From positions 33,609,001-33,673,000 of the forward strand of contig OY987265.1 of assembly GCA_963920665.1 (NCBI GenBank): a stretch of 64,000 nucleotides of DNA, in the 5' to 3' direction. Shown piece by piece: positions 1 through 10,684 of the stretch (the stretch's first letter is position 1; the number at the start of each line of letters is the position of its first letter). The notes beneath the pieces were generated by a model. The model made no database searches. It saw only the letters and a list, made by a program, of their open reading frames with translations, and was not told the origin of the DNA. Source of the stretch: Straminergon stramineum. Taxonomy: Eukaryota > Streptophyta > Bryopsida > Hypnales > Calliergonaceae. The position numbers were made by a program, and so were the translations under genes.

Positions 1-665
1 GGTTAAACAATAAATTTTGTTCTCTCTCTCAAGCTTCAATAGTTATCAAAAAAATTAAACATGTAATTTTTTCTCCCATGGAATATTCTATATTTGATAA
101 TTGAAAATTAAAGTGTAATCTTTATATAGTTCTTTGAAGTAATTCCTTTATAAAATCATTATAATTAGACAATTATTAAAAATAGTATTAAACTTTGACT
201 CAAACAAAGATAATGGTGATTAAAAATCAAAATGTAATTGATGTATTTCTTGAACTTGTATAAAGAGAAATTTGATAGAAAAGGCAGTTAAGTATAGGAT
301 GTAGTGAGCTTTTGTGATGTTGCCTTCAAAGGGCCACAAAAGTTGTCGTTTTAACAATTTTAGAAATATTCAAATTAGAATTAGAATTGACAATTGGAGC
401 TATTTTCTTAATTGAATTTTACTAAATATATTTTTGAAAATTATATGGAATCTATTGTTTGGCTTCAAAAATGTCCTCAAGTTGATAGTGTCATTTAAGA
501 TTAATGTGTAACTTCTTATATTTGAAATCATCTAAGAAATTTTAGAGCTTCCTTGCAATCTTATTTTCATAATGATTTATTGAAGATTGTCAAATTTTAA
601 GAGAAATCCCATAACCTCCAATCCACACTAAGTGGCTCTGAGTGTTTGGATAAGGTGGAGATAGG
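1..665. other. A+T-rich intergenic DNA, nothing recognised
   Basis: No reading frame, RNA gene or clear repeat end can be supported here. The window opens on GGTTAA, which could be the right end of a TTAA-type element lying mostly outside, but six bases are too few to claim it. Confidence 0.4.
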
Positions 666-920
666 TAGGACGTTAAATCCTCCATTCGAATTGGGCCCCA
701 TAGGGACAGATTTACCTTGGAGAAAATGCAGGAATTTTTTATTTTTTGCACATTATTTCTTTTGCAAATTCTAAATTCGTATTAGGAATCAAAAACCCCA
801 AATTTGGTGGGAGAGGTCCAGAACATTCCCTACACATGGTTCAAAATAGGGCGCATTTGTCATTTTTATCATAAAATTACCATGCAAGGCCCAGTTCGAA
901 TGATGGATTTTAACATCCTA
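666..920. repeat. MITE-like terminal inverted repeat element (~255 bp)
   Basis: The ends form an imperfect inverted repeat of roughly 30 bp: TAGGACGTTAAATCC on the left and the complement of TAGGATGTTAAAATCC on the right, continuing through CATTCGAAYTGGGCC. The interior is non-coding. No convincing target duplication was seen, so the superfamily is undetermined. It differs from the TTAACCC elements elsewhere in the window because its TTAA lies inside the repeat rather than at the tip. Confidence 0.5.
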
Positions 921-3104
921 CATGTTGTAGTCAATGTATTTTTTCCAGTGATTTGTTGTCAATTTGCACCAAAATGATAGGCCCCTCACCAAGCCCATAG
1001 AACAAAAATAGTAAAATCTTGAATGAAATCGCCAAAAAAATTCAAATTAAAAAAAACTTGGATGAAATCGCCAAATTGTGGATGAAAACAAAATTATGGA
1101 TATTGTATGTGATATGTGCTAATGTGATTTTTCTATCCAATATGTGGATAAATGTTGAAATTTGGAGCACCAACTAAGACATCTAATATCACCACTTTTG
1201 GCACTTTACAAAAAATGAAAAAAAAAATTCCAAAAAACTGGCTGTAGTAGGAAGCATTGGTGGTAAATGCCAACGCATGCAGTATGTTGAGAAATGTGCA
1301 TAACAACCCCACCTCCCAAATATTCGTGCCTTCAATAAATCATCACCTCGGATCCCAAAAATTGCAAGGAGTTATCCAAACTCTCTCACTCCCCCATGTT
1401 CAGCTTATATTACTGCCAAGTTAGAGCATTCTCGGTAATTTAAAACTATAAATATTGGCCCTCCAGATATACTTCTAACTTTGGAATGGTATATTATAAA
1501 AACTTGAAATGTGTGTCATTAGAAGTGCATCCTCAAAGCACTGAGTAGGGACAAGAAAGTGATTCAAAATTAGACGTTGAACAACTCCTTCGAAAACAGG
1601 TATAAGTATGTTTGATTGGAATTGAACAAGAATTGCATATTAATTATGCAAGACAAAAGATGCCAATTGTATTTTATACTAGAATTAATCGTAAAGGTCA
1701 TCCCCAATCCTAACAATGGTATCATTAAAGGAAGATTTAACGAAGAGAAATAGTACAAAAGAAACACATCACCAAACTCCATTGAACCCCATCAAACCCC
1801 AGTTTTGGTGTTAGCTCCAAAGAGTTTCATCATGTAAGGTAGGAGGTACAAAAAATGCCCACTTAAGAGCATTTTGGCTTAGGATGCCTTTCATGTTGAT
1901 CAAAGCATTTTCTAATAAATTTTCAAAGAAAAAAGAGAGGGAGACACATTCATCACAATTTGATTTGTAATTTTTAGAGTTAAACTGAATTAGATATGAT
2001 TTCCTAAAGATCACAACAGTAGGGTACTTTTTGAGTCCTTAGGTACTACCATGAAATGTCAAACACTTGTCCTTTATTGGTGCAAATGGAGTCCCAAAAT
2101 GAGGGTGTGCATTTAATTGTTTAGGATGACATAAAGTCTCCCACCACTCATAACTCCACCTGATTATGTGCACTGAAATTTTGTCAACTTCCTAATCAAA
2201 CTCAATCCCAAACCATTCCTAAAATTGTACAATGAGAATCCCAAATTGGCACCAATACTTCAATGGGCCATTTTTCCATTCCTACAGTGACAATTCCTGG
2301 TACACTCCAGGAACAGTTCTTGAAGCATGGGCAGAGTTTGCACCTCCTATCTTACCTTATTTTTCTCAAACTCCAGCTCCTCGCTAGTTTTGCATTGCAC
2401 ACACTTTACGATGAACTCTATTAAATTATGTCAAAATCGTTGAATAGCACAATAGGCAGTTTGTAAGATCACTGGGCCCTAACTTACTGTACACTACACC
2501 GTAATCAACACTCCTTGCACAAAACAGACACAGAAGGCGCAGAAATCCATAAACTTCATACTATTGTCGTGACTCATGAGTTGACTCTCATTGCAAATTG
2601 CCTGTTCAGTAAAGCTTAATTTAGCTGTTCCTGTCAGCCACAAGTGGCCTGACGGAAGAGCTAATAAGTTATGACAGACGAAAACAAAACACACACACGC
2701 GCAGACAGTGAAGCTTTGCAACAACAGCTGAAACTTCTTCTTCTTTTTTAATTTTTTTGTTCCTTTTTTGACACAAACAAGCTTAAAACGGAACAGAATT
2801 CAACTACAGAAACTTCCATTGGGAATGAGTTATGAGGAGTACAATAGCCGAGACTTCAAGACTAGGAGGTGGGGTTGGTGAAGAAAAGCCATATTATAAG
2901 CTACTCTTGATGAATACTCGTAGAGATGAACAGTCCACGGACCAACTTCTGAGTAATGACGGACACACGGGTGGGGTGACTTATCTTCTTGTTTAGAGGA
3001 ACTTACACGAAATAAGCTTAGTGAAAAATTAGGTTGCCTTTCACTAATTTCTTGACATTAGACACTACAGTAGAAACAACACCCATAACCATCAATAAAA
3101 GCAA
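921..3104. other. Intergenic DNA without recognised genes
   Basis: A+T-rich sequence with scattered short frames (for example around 1570-2014 and 2494-2724 on the - strand) that show no family motifs, no splice structure and low-complexity composition. Nothing further is supported. Confidence 0.4.
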
Positions 3105-3410
3105 TTTAGCATAGTTGGAGGCAAATTCTGTTAGAATTTTTTTTTTTTTGTAGTAATAGCAATTGAAAATTATGAATTTTCAAAAAAGTATTATAGTTTC
3201 GGATATGGCATGTATTTTCTATCAACTTTCAAAGTGGCAACTCCCTAGGCCACTGAAATTGTCACATAGGTGTACCTAAAATTGAAACCTGACAATTTTA
3301 GCAGTCAACTCATCAGTAGTTTGTATGAGGATGATTTTATGATGTAGTTCAAGGACAACTTAGTGAAAGCCTAGGGACTTTTTTAGGGAATTCTACTATA
3401 CATGAATGGA
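3105..3410. repeat. Dispersed repeat R3, copy 1
   Basis: This stretch aligns colinearly with 9893-10215. Shared landmarks in order are CATAGTT near the start, a TTTTTGTAGTA segment, TTTCAAAGTG followed by CTCCCTAG, a CACATAGGTGTACC or CATGTAGGTAGACC segment, and AGCCTAGGGAC or AGTCTAGGGAC near the end. Divergence is high. A weaker relative may lie around 14750-15000. It has no coding capacity and no recognised ends. Confidence 0.45.
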
Positions 3411-3472
3411 AACAAGGACACTTTGGGATGTTTCTACATTATATATATTGTTATTGTACAAGAATGTACTAC

Positions 3473-3526
3473 TTTCTTTTCTTTTCTTTTGTTGAAACAA
3501 ATGAAATAGAATTTCATTGCAAAGAG
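3473..3526 (-). repeat. LINE/SINE-like 3' tail remnant
   Basis: Read on the - strand this ends CTTTGCAATGAAATTC, then ATTTCATTTGTTTCAA followed by a pyrimidine tract. It resembles 13810-13857 on the + strand, where the same block ends in a 12-base A run, and weakly 8230-8275 on the - strand. A repeated 3' block with an A tail suggests a non-LTR retrotransposon or SINE tail; no body sequence was identified. Confidence 0.3.
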
Positions 3527-5605
3527 GTGAAATACAAAACTACCAACCACAAATAGTCTAGTAGGCATGACAAAGACAAACAAAAGGCATTAGTTTTGAA
3601 CTAGTGAGTACAATAGAAAGCTCGTGAAACACCCTTTTAAGGGAAAAATGGACCTCTATAGGAAAATTAGTCCAATGAAACATTATTTTACATATATTTA
3701 ATAGAAAGAGAAAAGATAAACAATGCAATGGCAATTTGATTTGTGAGTTTTTGACCTAAAATGAGTTAACTATGAATTTTCAAAGTGAAAGGTATGTACA
3801 TAGCTACTAATGCTCATAGATTGGACTAGTCATCAATCAAAATCAACCTTTCAATAGGGCACACTAGTCCCAAAAAGTGATGAATACAAAACTTATAATG
3901 TTTATATAATTTTGGCTCCCATACAATGATCCACATCATGTTTTCATTTATTTTAGCCTCATATGAATGTATATTTTATTCATAGGGTATTACGAACACA
4001 ATCACGAGCAAAAAGCACATTGACCAAATTGTGATCTAATTTTAAAACTCTTTGCATTGTTTATGACAATTTCGTAGGGGTGATTCTAATTGCCTAGGCA
4101 GAATTCAAGCCTCCTACCTTACTGTTGTGATTGGGACTCATGAACCTCCATGTGTACAAATAAAAATATCTATAGAAATATTTCATGACTTTCATGACTT
4201 TCTTGGGGTAAGGTAACCTAATTTCACTATTTTGTGTAGCAATCGTATTCTTGGTCTCTTATTCAATTTTTTTAAATTAGCCTCCTTGTTTAATTTTTGG
4301 AACGTTCATTATCATCACTAATTATTTTTTTTAATCATAAATAATATTTTTGAATGTATTTTATTTTTGTAGATTTTCTTAGGACTTGAAAGGGGATTCC
4401 TACATACTTTAGTGTGTATTACTAAGACATTGTATGAATAGATTTTGAATTTTGAAAATATTGTCTTTGGATATATCAAAATCGACAATCGGTTCTTATA
4501 GGCTTTCATATTTTGATTGTATACATCTTGTATCATCAATATTCACAAAAAAAATAGTCCTTTTTGGTTCAAATGTAGGTGTTCCATTGTTGGCTATGGA
4601 TGTATTTTTTAAGCTAGGTTTTTGTAAATGGTTGTCAATTCTCAATAGCATGCAAACTTTGGGAAAGACAAATTCATATCCAAATCCATTGTTCAATGGT
4701 TGCTTTATAGACCTTCCACCTTATTCAAATTACTTTATTTTGTGTGAGATGCAATTTTTGTAGTGTATTTTAGAACAATTGACTTTTAGTTCTTAATACT
4801 TGATTTTATCAATCAAAGTTATTGTTTTCCCATTCAAGAAAAATCAAGAAAAATGAAGCTTCTTATATCTAATCTCCTTGTGACTTAGAAGCTTGTGGAA
4901 ACTCATGAAAATGAGTATATGATTACAAATTGAAGTTCAAAAGTAATAAATATGTTTCTAAATATATAATGGCATAGAAATTTCCATACTACTATAATTT
5001 AGGTTTATGATGAAATTTATTAAAAAAAAAAAGTATTGTGTTCATCACAATATGGACCTTAAAGTGTTTAAGATATGTGCACCCATTATCATCACTATTG
5101 AAAATGCAACTCCTACATTTGAACCAGAAACAACACTTAGATATTGATGACTTAAGATGTACACTATGAAAACTTAAGAGTTTAGGAGAGCCTACAGTCA
5201 ATTTTTGAAATATCTACAAACAACACTATAAAATTTCATACCTTAGTCATATGGTGTCCAAATAATTTATGCTAATATGTGTTGGAATCTTCTTTCGCTT
5301 GCCAATACAATCCAATCAAAATAATTGATTATTTACAATAATAAATATGCTCACACTATACGTGTCAATTATGGGAGCAATTACCTTAGGCATTAACCTT
5401 TAATGATTTAAGAGGTCACCTTCAATGATTACCCCCTAATAGCTACAGTCGGCATCCACTATCTAGATTATGAATGTTTTCAAGAGCTTATCACTAGAAC
5501 TACAAGAAATGGATGAAGTACATTCAAGTATTGTCTTCTAGCAACAAAATTATCTTATATGGCTCTTCACCCAACCCAAATCCTCCAATTAACCATGTAA
5601 CATCA
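3527..5605. other. Intergenic DNA; one diverged inverted repeat
   Basis: No gene is supported. About 70 bp near 4523-4590 and the reverse complement of 5085-5163 are similar (shared TCATCAATAT and GGTTCAAATGTAGG motifs). This probably reflects two opposed copies of an old repeat. The frames at 4452-4763 (+) and 4496-4696 (-) overlap antiparallel over this repeat and show no protein family features. Confidence 0.35.
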
Positions 5606-5609
5606 TTGC

Positions 5610-5825
5610 AAACCCTAAGTGTCCGATGGATGGCAAAGAATCCTTCTATATAAGAGAGAAGTACATATGTTCATCTTTGGAATTTCGTGTCCAAAGGGGA
5701 GGTCTTGCACATTAGTTTGACCTCAAATGAAAGCTCTTCCATTTTTTAAACAAATGTTTCACACGATAATCAAAAGGTGATTTCAACAATGACCAACCTG
5801 TCCTTTTAGGGTTACCCGACAAGTC
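5610..5825. repeat. TTAA-type MITE family 1, old copy
   Basis: Diverged member of the family whose better copies are 14022-14253 and 18090-18313. It runs from ACCCTAAGTGTCCGATGG through TTCATCTTTGGAATT, GAGGTCTTGCACA, GTTTGACCTC and GATTTCAACAATGACC to CCTTTTAGGGTTA. The terminal TTAA has decayed on both sides. Confidence 0.5.
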
Positions 5826-6391
5826 CCTCCAAGGCATCTAGCAAAGCATAATACCTTTTGAGAATTGAGAGGACCATTGCATAGTTATACAGAAGATTTG
5901 GAGGTCAAGCTAATATAATATACCGTACCTTACGTAATATTTTGTAGGTTTCTGTTTGCATGATGTTTTTGATTGATATTTGTCTGTCTGTGATGAGTGA
6001 GGCGGTGACTGTCACCTTCACTTGTCAACAACTTACGGTACTTTTATCAAGGTTTCCATACCTTAAGTTTCATTTGTTTAAGAAATATATTAAATAAAAA
6101 ATGGTATAACTTCACTTGAGTTAAGCCGCCTGCATGTGTGCAAATCACCGATATTTTGGCAGAGCACTTGACTACTGTGTAACTTAGGGAGCTAAGCTTA
6201 AGTTAAGTTACTGTAAGTTAGGAATTGACCATCATGTGGGTTTGATCCCCCTGGGCCCTGGCATGGGCAAAGGGATAATAACTCAGGTTAAATTAAGCCA
6301 ACTGACAGACTACTGGCCAAGACCCATGTGATAATCCATTGACAATTCAGTTGCTGGGGTTGGGGTTGGTCGAGGCTATAACTTAGTAAGC

Positions 6392-6977
6392 TTAACCCTT
6401 GAACGCCGGGCTGGTGACCGTGGAAATCAGCCATTTTGGAACCGTGTGATATCATCCACTTTAGGAAAAACAGAAATACTCATTGGGAGTCAAACTAAGG
6501 CATACGACCCATTTGCAACCACTTAAGCAATTACACATTTATGGAGCTTGGGATTCTCGAGTGGGGGAATTTTCCTATGTACAGAAATAGAGTTGAGAAG
6601 GATTCCATATTTTTTCATAATTTTATTTCTCAAAACGTAATTACTATGAATTTTTTAGCTTAAGATTCTGTTCGACCTATATTGGTCATATAGATTTTTG
6701 TATTTCCAACCAAGGGCTAGTTGCAATATTGACAGTCTTGTAGCCAACCACAATGTGCCACAATTGATTGCCACTCATGACTACCTAATCAAGAAGAATT
6801 GTAGTCTACATGGCAGAAATGGGGGGGTGATCGGAATGCAATTGTCTCCCTTACTCTAGAAGATCTTCTCTTTCCACCCCTAATTTTGGGGATGAATAGT
6901 TGCAATTCTGTCCTATACAAGAGAATTCCTTGTCATTCATCGGACAATAATCGTCCGCTGCATCATTCAAGGGTTAA
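6392..6977. mobile_element. TTAA-type MITE family 1 with an internal insertion
   Basis: The left end is TTAACCCTTGAACGCCGGG and the right end is TCATTCAAGGGTTAA; both are flush with TTAA. The outer ~130 and ~150 bp match the 224-bp copy at 18090-18313 (GTGGAAATCAGCCATTTTGG; CATTGGGAGTCAAACTA; AGAGAATTCCTTGTCATTC). About 300 bp between roughly 6515 and 6810 are foreign to the family and look inserted near the centre. Confidence 0.7.
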
Positions 6978-7047
6978 GCTTAGTGCGATGAGCCTAATGC
7001 GGGGACTATTTTGCCCCCACATTTTGAAAACGCAAGAACGATTTATT

Positions 7048-7282
7048 AGCCAGGGTGGATTGACCCCCGTGCTCGTCCCCCAAAGTCATTCCAGGGGTGC
7101 ATGTAAAAAAAAGCCCCCCTATTTTGTGCTTCATTAATTTATCTTTTCCACCTCTCCTAGCTAATTGGGGTCCTCTGTTTGCAAATATGAATTCAAAATT
7201 TGCAAATTTTATCATGCGCGGAAAATAAAAAATTTCAGGGTTTTTACTTGGGGACAAGCGAGGGGGTCAATCCACCCCGGCC
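7048..7282. mobile_element. MITE family 2 with 8-bp target duplication
   Basis: A 235-bp element with imperfect ~35-bp terminal inverted repeats: GCCAGGGTGGATTGACCCCC on the left against the complement of GGGGGTCAATCCACCCCGGC on the right. It is flanked by GATTTATT at 7040-7047 and again at 7283-7290. An 8-bp (possibly 9-bp) duplication fits hAT or MULE transposition. A second copy in opposite orientation is 8064-8360. The frames crossing it come from the repeat. Confidence 0.65.
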
Positions 7283-7284
7283 GA

Positions 7285-7425
7285 TTTATTTGCTAGGCAT
7301 GTCAAAATTTGCAAATTTTGAGTTCATATTTGCAATTAGAGCCCCCCCAATTAACAAAATTCGGGAGCAGTGTGCAGAAATAGATTAGTCAAGCACAAAA
7401 TAGTGAGTCTTTTTTTTTACATTCA
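7285..7425. repeat. MITE family 2, partial older copy
   Basis: Matches the interior of 8064-8360 in the same orientation (AAATTTTGAGTTCATATTTG; ATTAGTCAAGCACAAA; a T run then ACATTCACCC) but lacks both terminal repeats. It lies head-to-head with the complete element 7048-7282, which appears to have inserted at its edge. Confidence 0.5.
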
Positions 7426-7530
7426 CCCTTGACTAGACCTCCACATTCGGCTCGTTGCACTACTATAGTCTTGATCTATTGGGTTGGGTTACACTAGACT
7501 AATGATAAATATAAATAAAAACAGAAATTA

Positions 7531-7800
7531 ACCCTTGAACGCAACGTTCTTATTTTGAACGAAATTTTGTTCAATCTGACAGATTCTAACCTTTTTGTTG
7601 CTCTCCCTCCAAACTTTGGCCTCTATAGTGAAGCCAACAAATTGACAGATGGCCAAAAAAAACCCTGTTTGAACACCTTGGTTGGTGACAATAGAGATCA
7701 TCCCTTTTGGTACTGTGTGGCATCATCTACTTTTAATAACAAATAAAAGTGCTCATTGGAGGTCAACCTATTGTGCATAATCTCCCCTTTTTGTACAAAA
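7531..7800. repeat. TTAA-type MITE family 1, truncated copy
   Basis: Begins TTAACCCTTGAACGCAACG. From about 7680 it follows the family: GGTGACAATAGAGATCATCC, TTTTGGTACTGTGTGGCATC, CATTGGAGGTCAACCT. An unrelated ~100-bp stretch sits after the left end, and the right end is missing. Confidence 0.5.
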
Positions 7801-8063
7801 TTCTAAGGATGAACAAAATGACTTTCAAAAAATACACTTCCTTCAATTCACATTCCTTGAGAAAGCTTAAAAGAAAATCAAATAACATATCAATGGAAAG
7901 CAAAAAAAATACTCCATTTATATGAATCCATGATATAGATATTTGAGAAGAGTTCTAAAATACATCTTTTATGATTTTATAGAAAATGATTCTTACGAGC
8001 TTCAAATATAGTAAGATCACTTTTAAAATACTCCAAAAAAAATTCCACTTATAACTATCTTGG

Positions 8064-8360
8064 GCCAGGGTGAACTAACCCCCTTTCTCGTCCCTAAGGA
8101 AAAACTCTGAAATTTTTTACTTTTCACACATGATGGAATTTGGGAATTTTGAATTCATATTTGCAATTAGAGGCACCAAATTAGTTGATAGAGATAAATT
8201 AGTCAAGCACAAATTTTTACTTTTATTTTTTTCCTTCTTGAAACACATGGATGATTTCCATTGATAGGGGAAATAGAACATAGAGGGGGCTTCTTCTTCT
8301 TTTTAATTGTACCCATGGAATGACTTGGGGGGACGAGCCAGGGGGCAGTTCACCCCGACC
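8064..8360. mobile_element. MITE family 2, second copy
   Basis: Ends GGCCAGGGTGAACTAACCCC and the complement of GGGGGCAGTTCACCCCGACC. The interior matches the reverse complement of 7048-7282, including CATATTTGCAATTAGAG and GTCAAGCACAAA. No matching target duplication remains, so this copy is probably older. Confidence 0.55.
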
Positions 8361-8889
8361 CAATCCTGGGTATTTTCAAAGAATGTGCAATACTCTAAAA
8401 GTGCTCAATTGAACGTTTCTCCAACAGCACAAAAAGAAAACTCTCACTAAATTTGTCCCCTCCCCATCTATGGTAGAACCGCCCATTACTAGCCATAACC
8501 CATGGTCAATACACAAGTAATGGGAAATTCAATAGAGAGATGACTAACAGATAACCATTAAATTTTCAGTTTCCAACCATCTTACAGCCATTACTGTAAT
8601 GATAGATATGCTTCGATTTGAGAGCCCAATTAGTCTCTAGATGAACAGTGATGGAAGAATCTATATATTGGGGATGGGAGCAGGCCAATTTTTGGCTTCT
8701 AAAATTCATAACAATTTGAATTGAAGGAATAAAATTACGAAACTTTGGCAATGCCCATGATTTCTATCTGTCCATAGGGTTGTAAATTAAAATTGCCTTC
8801 TACAACTCCGGACCATGCACAAATACCTTAAGTGGTTGGTCATGGGTGGTTCTACTATACTTGTATATAACAAACAACCCTAACTTAAA

Positions 8890-9480
8890 ATTAAAATTAA
8901 AATTAGGTTCCGTTTTTGCGCCATTTGGAGGGCCCCCCAAATAATGGGCAATGGGGCACTAAATACATACGGTAACAGGAGAAGGAGCCAAGAAGGGAGC
9001 CCTCTAGCAGCCAGCGTCTCGCCCTGTAGCACCATTTCATTGCAGTTGCAGCGGCCCTTAAATAGCTCATGACGGCTCCGGTGGATAGCGGGTGGGGCCC
9101 AGCAACCCGGGATTTCTCGCCCGCCCGCCCGGGTTTCCCTCGCCTCAGTGCCTGGATTCATCACGTCTTCCCTCTTCTTCTCTCTTCTTCTTTTGGAAGC
9201 TTTCCAAATTTCCATAGAATGAAAGCTGTTGTGTCGGGTGGGGTCCACTCGGTTGAGGAGGGTTGATGCTGATTTGTCCATGCTGTTGAGGAGCCCGCAC
9301 GTGTTGCGCTTCCCAGCAAGTCCGCCGGCCTTTCGGTGCCATCATCTTCGAATTCTTACGTAGAAACGTGGATTTTACGGGTATCTACGGGTAGGGTGAA
9401 AAACTTCCCCCGCCCCCCCTCGTGGAAGTCGTGGGTGGGTCCGAATGGAGAGGATTGTGCAGAACCTCCACAGTGATGAG
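8890..9480. other. G+C-rich island, possible gene or promoter relic
   Basis: Composition shifts sharply to G+C here, with features such as CCCGCCCGCCCGGG and CTTAAATAGCTCATGACGG. Frames exist on both strands (for example 8880-9281 and 9145-9345 on -, 9069-9266 on +), but none carries a recognisable domain and they overlap one another. In this window only gene bodies and promoters share this composition, so a decayed gene 5' region is plausible. The identity is unknown. Confidence 0.3.
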
Positions 9481-9569
9481 AGACTGATTCTTGGATAAAA
9501 TCTGAAGTGGACGGATGGACAAATCCACTAAGGTAACCTGTAAATGCCCAGTGTTGTAGAAGCCACCTG

Positions 9570-9606
9570 GTGGCCTTATGGTCCTTTATGGTCCTTTAGG
9601 GGTTAA
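9570..9606. repeat. Isolated TTAA-type element end
   Basis: GGTCCTTTAGGGGTTAA is the exact complement of the left end of the element at 30057-30620 (TTAACCCCTAAAGGACC). GTCCTTTA is repeated just inside it. A matching opposite end was not found upstream, so only a terminal remnant is claimed. Confidence 0.35.
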
Positions 9607-9892
9607 GTTAAATTACAACCTCCTTTTGGGCTGGCGTGATGGAGAGTTCCATTTGTTTGAGGCGAATTTGGGACTCTGGGCCGGTGACAATGCAAGAGGA
9701 GCAGCCAGGAGTGCAAGAGGAGGACGAGGAGGGAAAATAAATATAAAAAAATGAAAATAAAATAAAATAATGGTGGCCCTTGTTTTGAGGCCAACTATCC
9801 CTAGAAGGAAGGGCCATGATAAAATTAAATTAAAATTAAATAAATAAAATCATCCTATAAGGTGGGAACACCCAAAAGCGTCAATATAAGGA

Positions 9893-10215
9893 ATTCAACA
9901 TAGTTAGAAGCATCTTTTCTTTGAAATTATATTTTTGTAGTATTAGCAAGTAAAAATCATGAATATGAAAAAAAATTAGATTTTCTAGATGTCGTATATA
10001 ATTTCTATGATTTTTCAAAGTGTTGGCTCCCTAGACCAATGAATGGGTCATGTAGGTAGACCCAAATCTAAAGTCTATGAAAATTAGCTCTCAGCGAATC
10101 ATAGTTAAGTATATGTCTTCACATTTGTCATCCAATCAAAATTTAACATATGGAGGACACATTAAGTAAAGTCTAGGGACACATTTAGTAATATCTAGGA
10201 TACAAGGATGGGATC
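9893..10215. repeat. Dispersed repeat R3, copy 2
   Basis: Colinear with 3105-3410: CATAGTTAG, TTTTTGTAGTATTAGCAA, TTTTTCAAAGTG, CTCCCTAGACCAATGAA, GTAGGTAGACCCAAATCTA, AAAGTCTAGGGACAC. No open frame or terminal repeats were found. Confidence 0.45.
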
Positions 10216-10297
10216 AGAGATGCTAATGGGTGTTTCTACCTAAGTCTCAAGTGACATCATATGTTGGACACTTAGTATTAGCATCATTCCTCTAGGG

Positions 10298-10684
10298 TTA
10301 ACCCTCAAAGAACACGACTTCCCATGACCCAAATTGGGGTGTTTGTTTTCTTTTTATTTGTTTGTTACGTTGAGATATTTGGGAACAAGCATCCCTCGCT
10401 TGCAATCTTAGTATTGTGGGAAAGCTTTCTACAAAGAGGGATGTATAGGCTTTGTTTCATGGTGTTTTTATCCATAGTTGAAAGTTATTGAATTTCAAAG
10501 TTTTTATTAATTAAAAAATTAGAAAAATACTTCTATTTTTATTTTTGTTGTGGCAATAACACATGGCACACTAATAATCACTAAATACTACAATTATAGG
10601 ACTAATAGGTGCATTCTTTGATTATGTTAATAATGAAGTCATGCACTCGACCTTTTTAGGTCTACAATGTCTTTACAAGGTTAA
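10298..10684. mobile_element. TTAA-type element carrying dispersed repeat R1
   Basis: The left end TTAACCCTCAAAGAACACGA and the complement of the right end, TTAACCTTGTAAAGACATTG, form an imperfect terminal inverted repeat flush with TTAA. The interior from about 10340 to 10575 is a copy of a dispersed repeat also present at 27352-27580 and 63225-63450. The bases before the left TTAA read AGGG, so a second element end may abut here. Confidence 0.5.

Noticed and set aside
4452..4763. 103-codon + strand frame
   Set aside because: A+T-rich, overlapped by an antisense frame, and coincides with an old inverted repeat.
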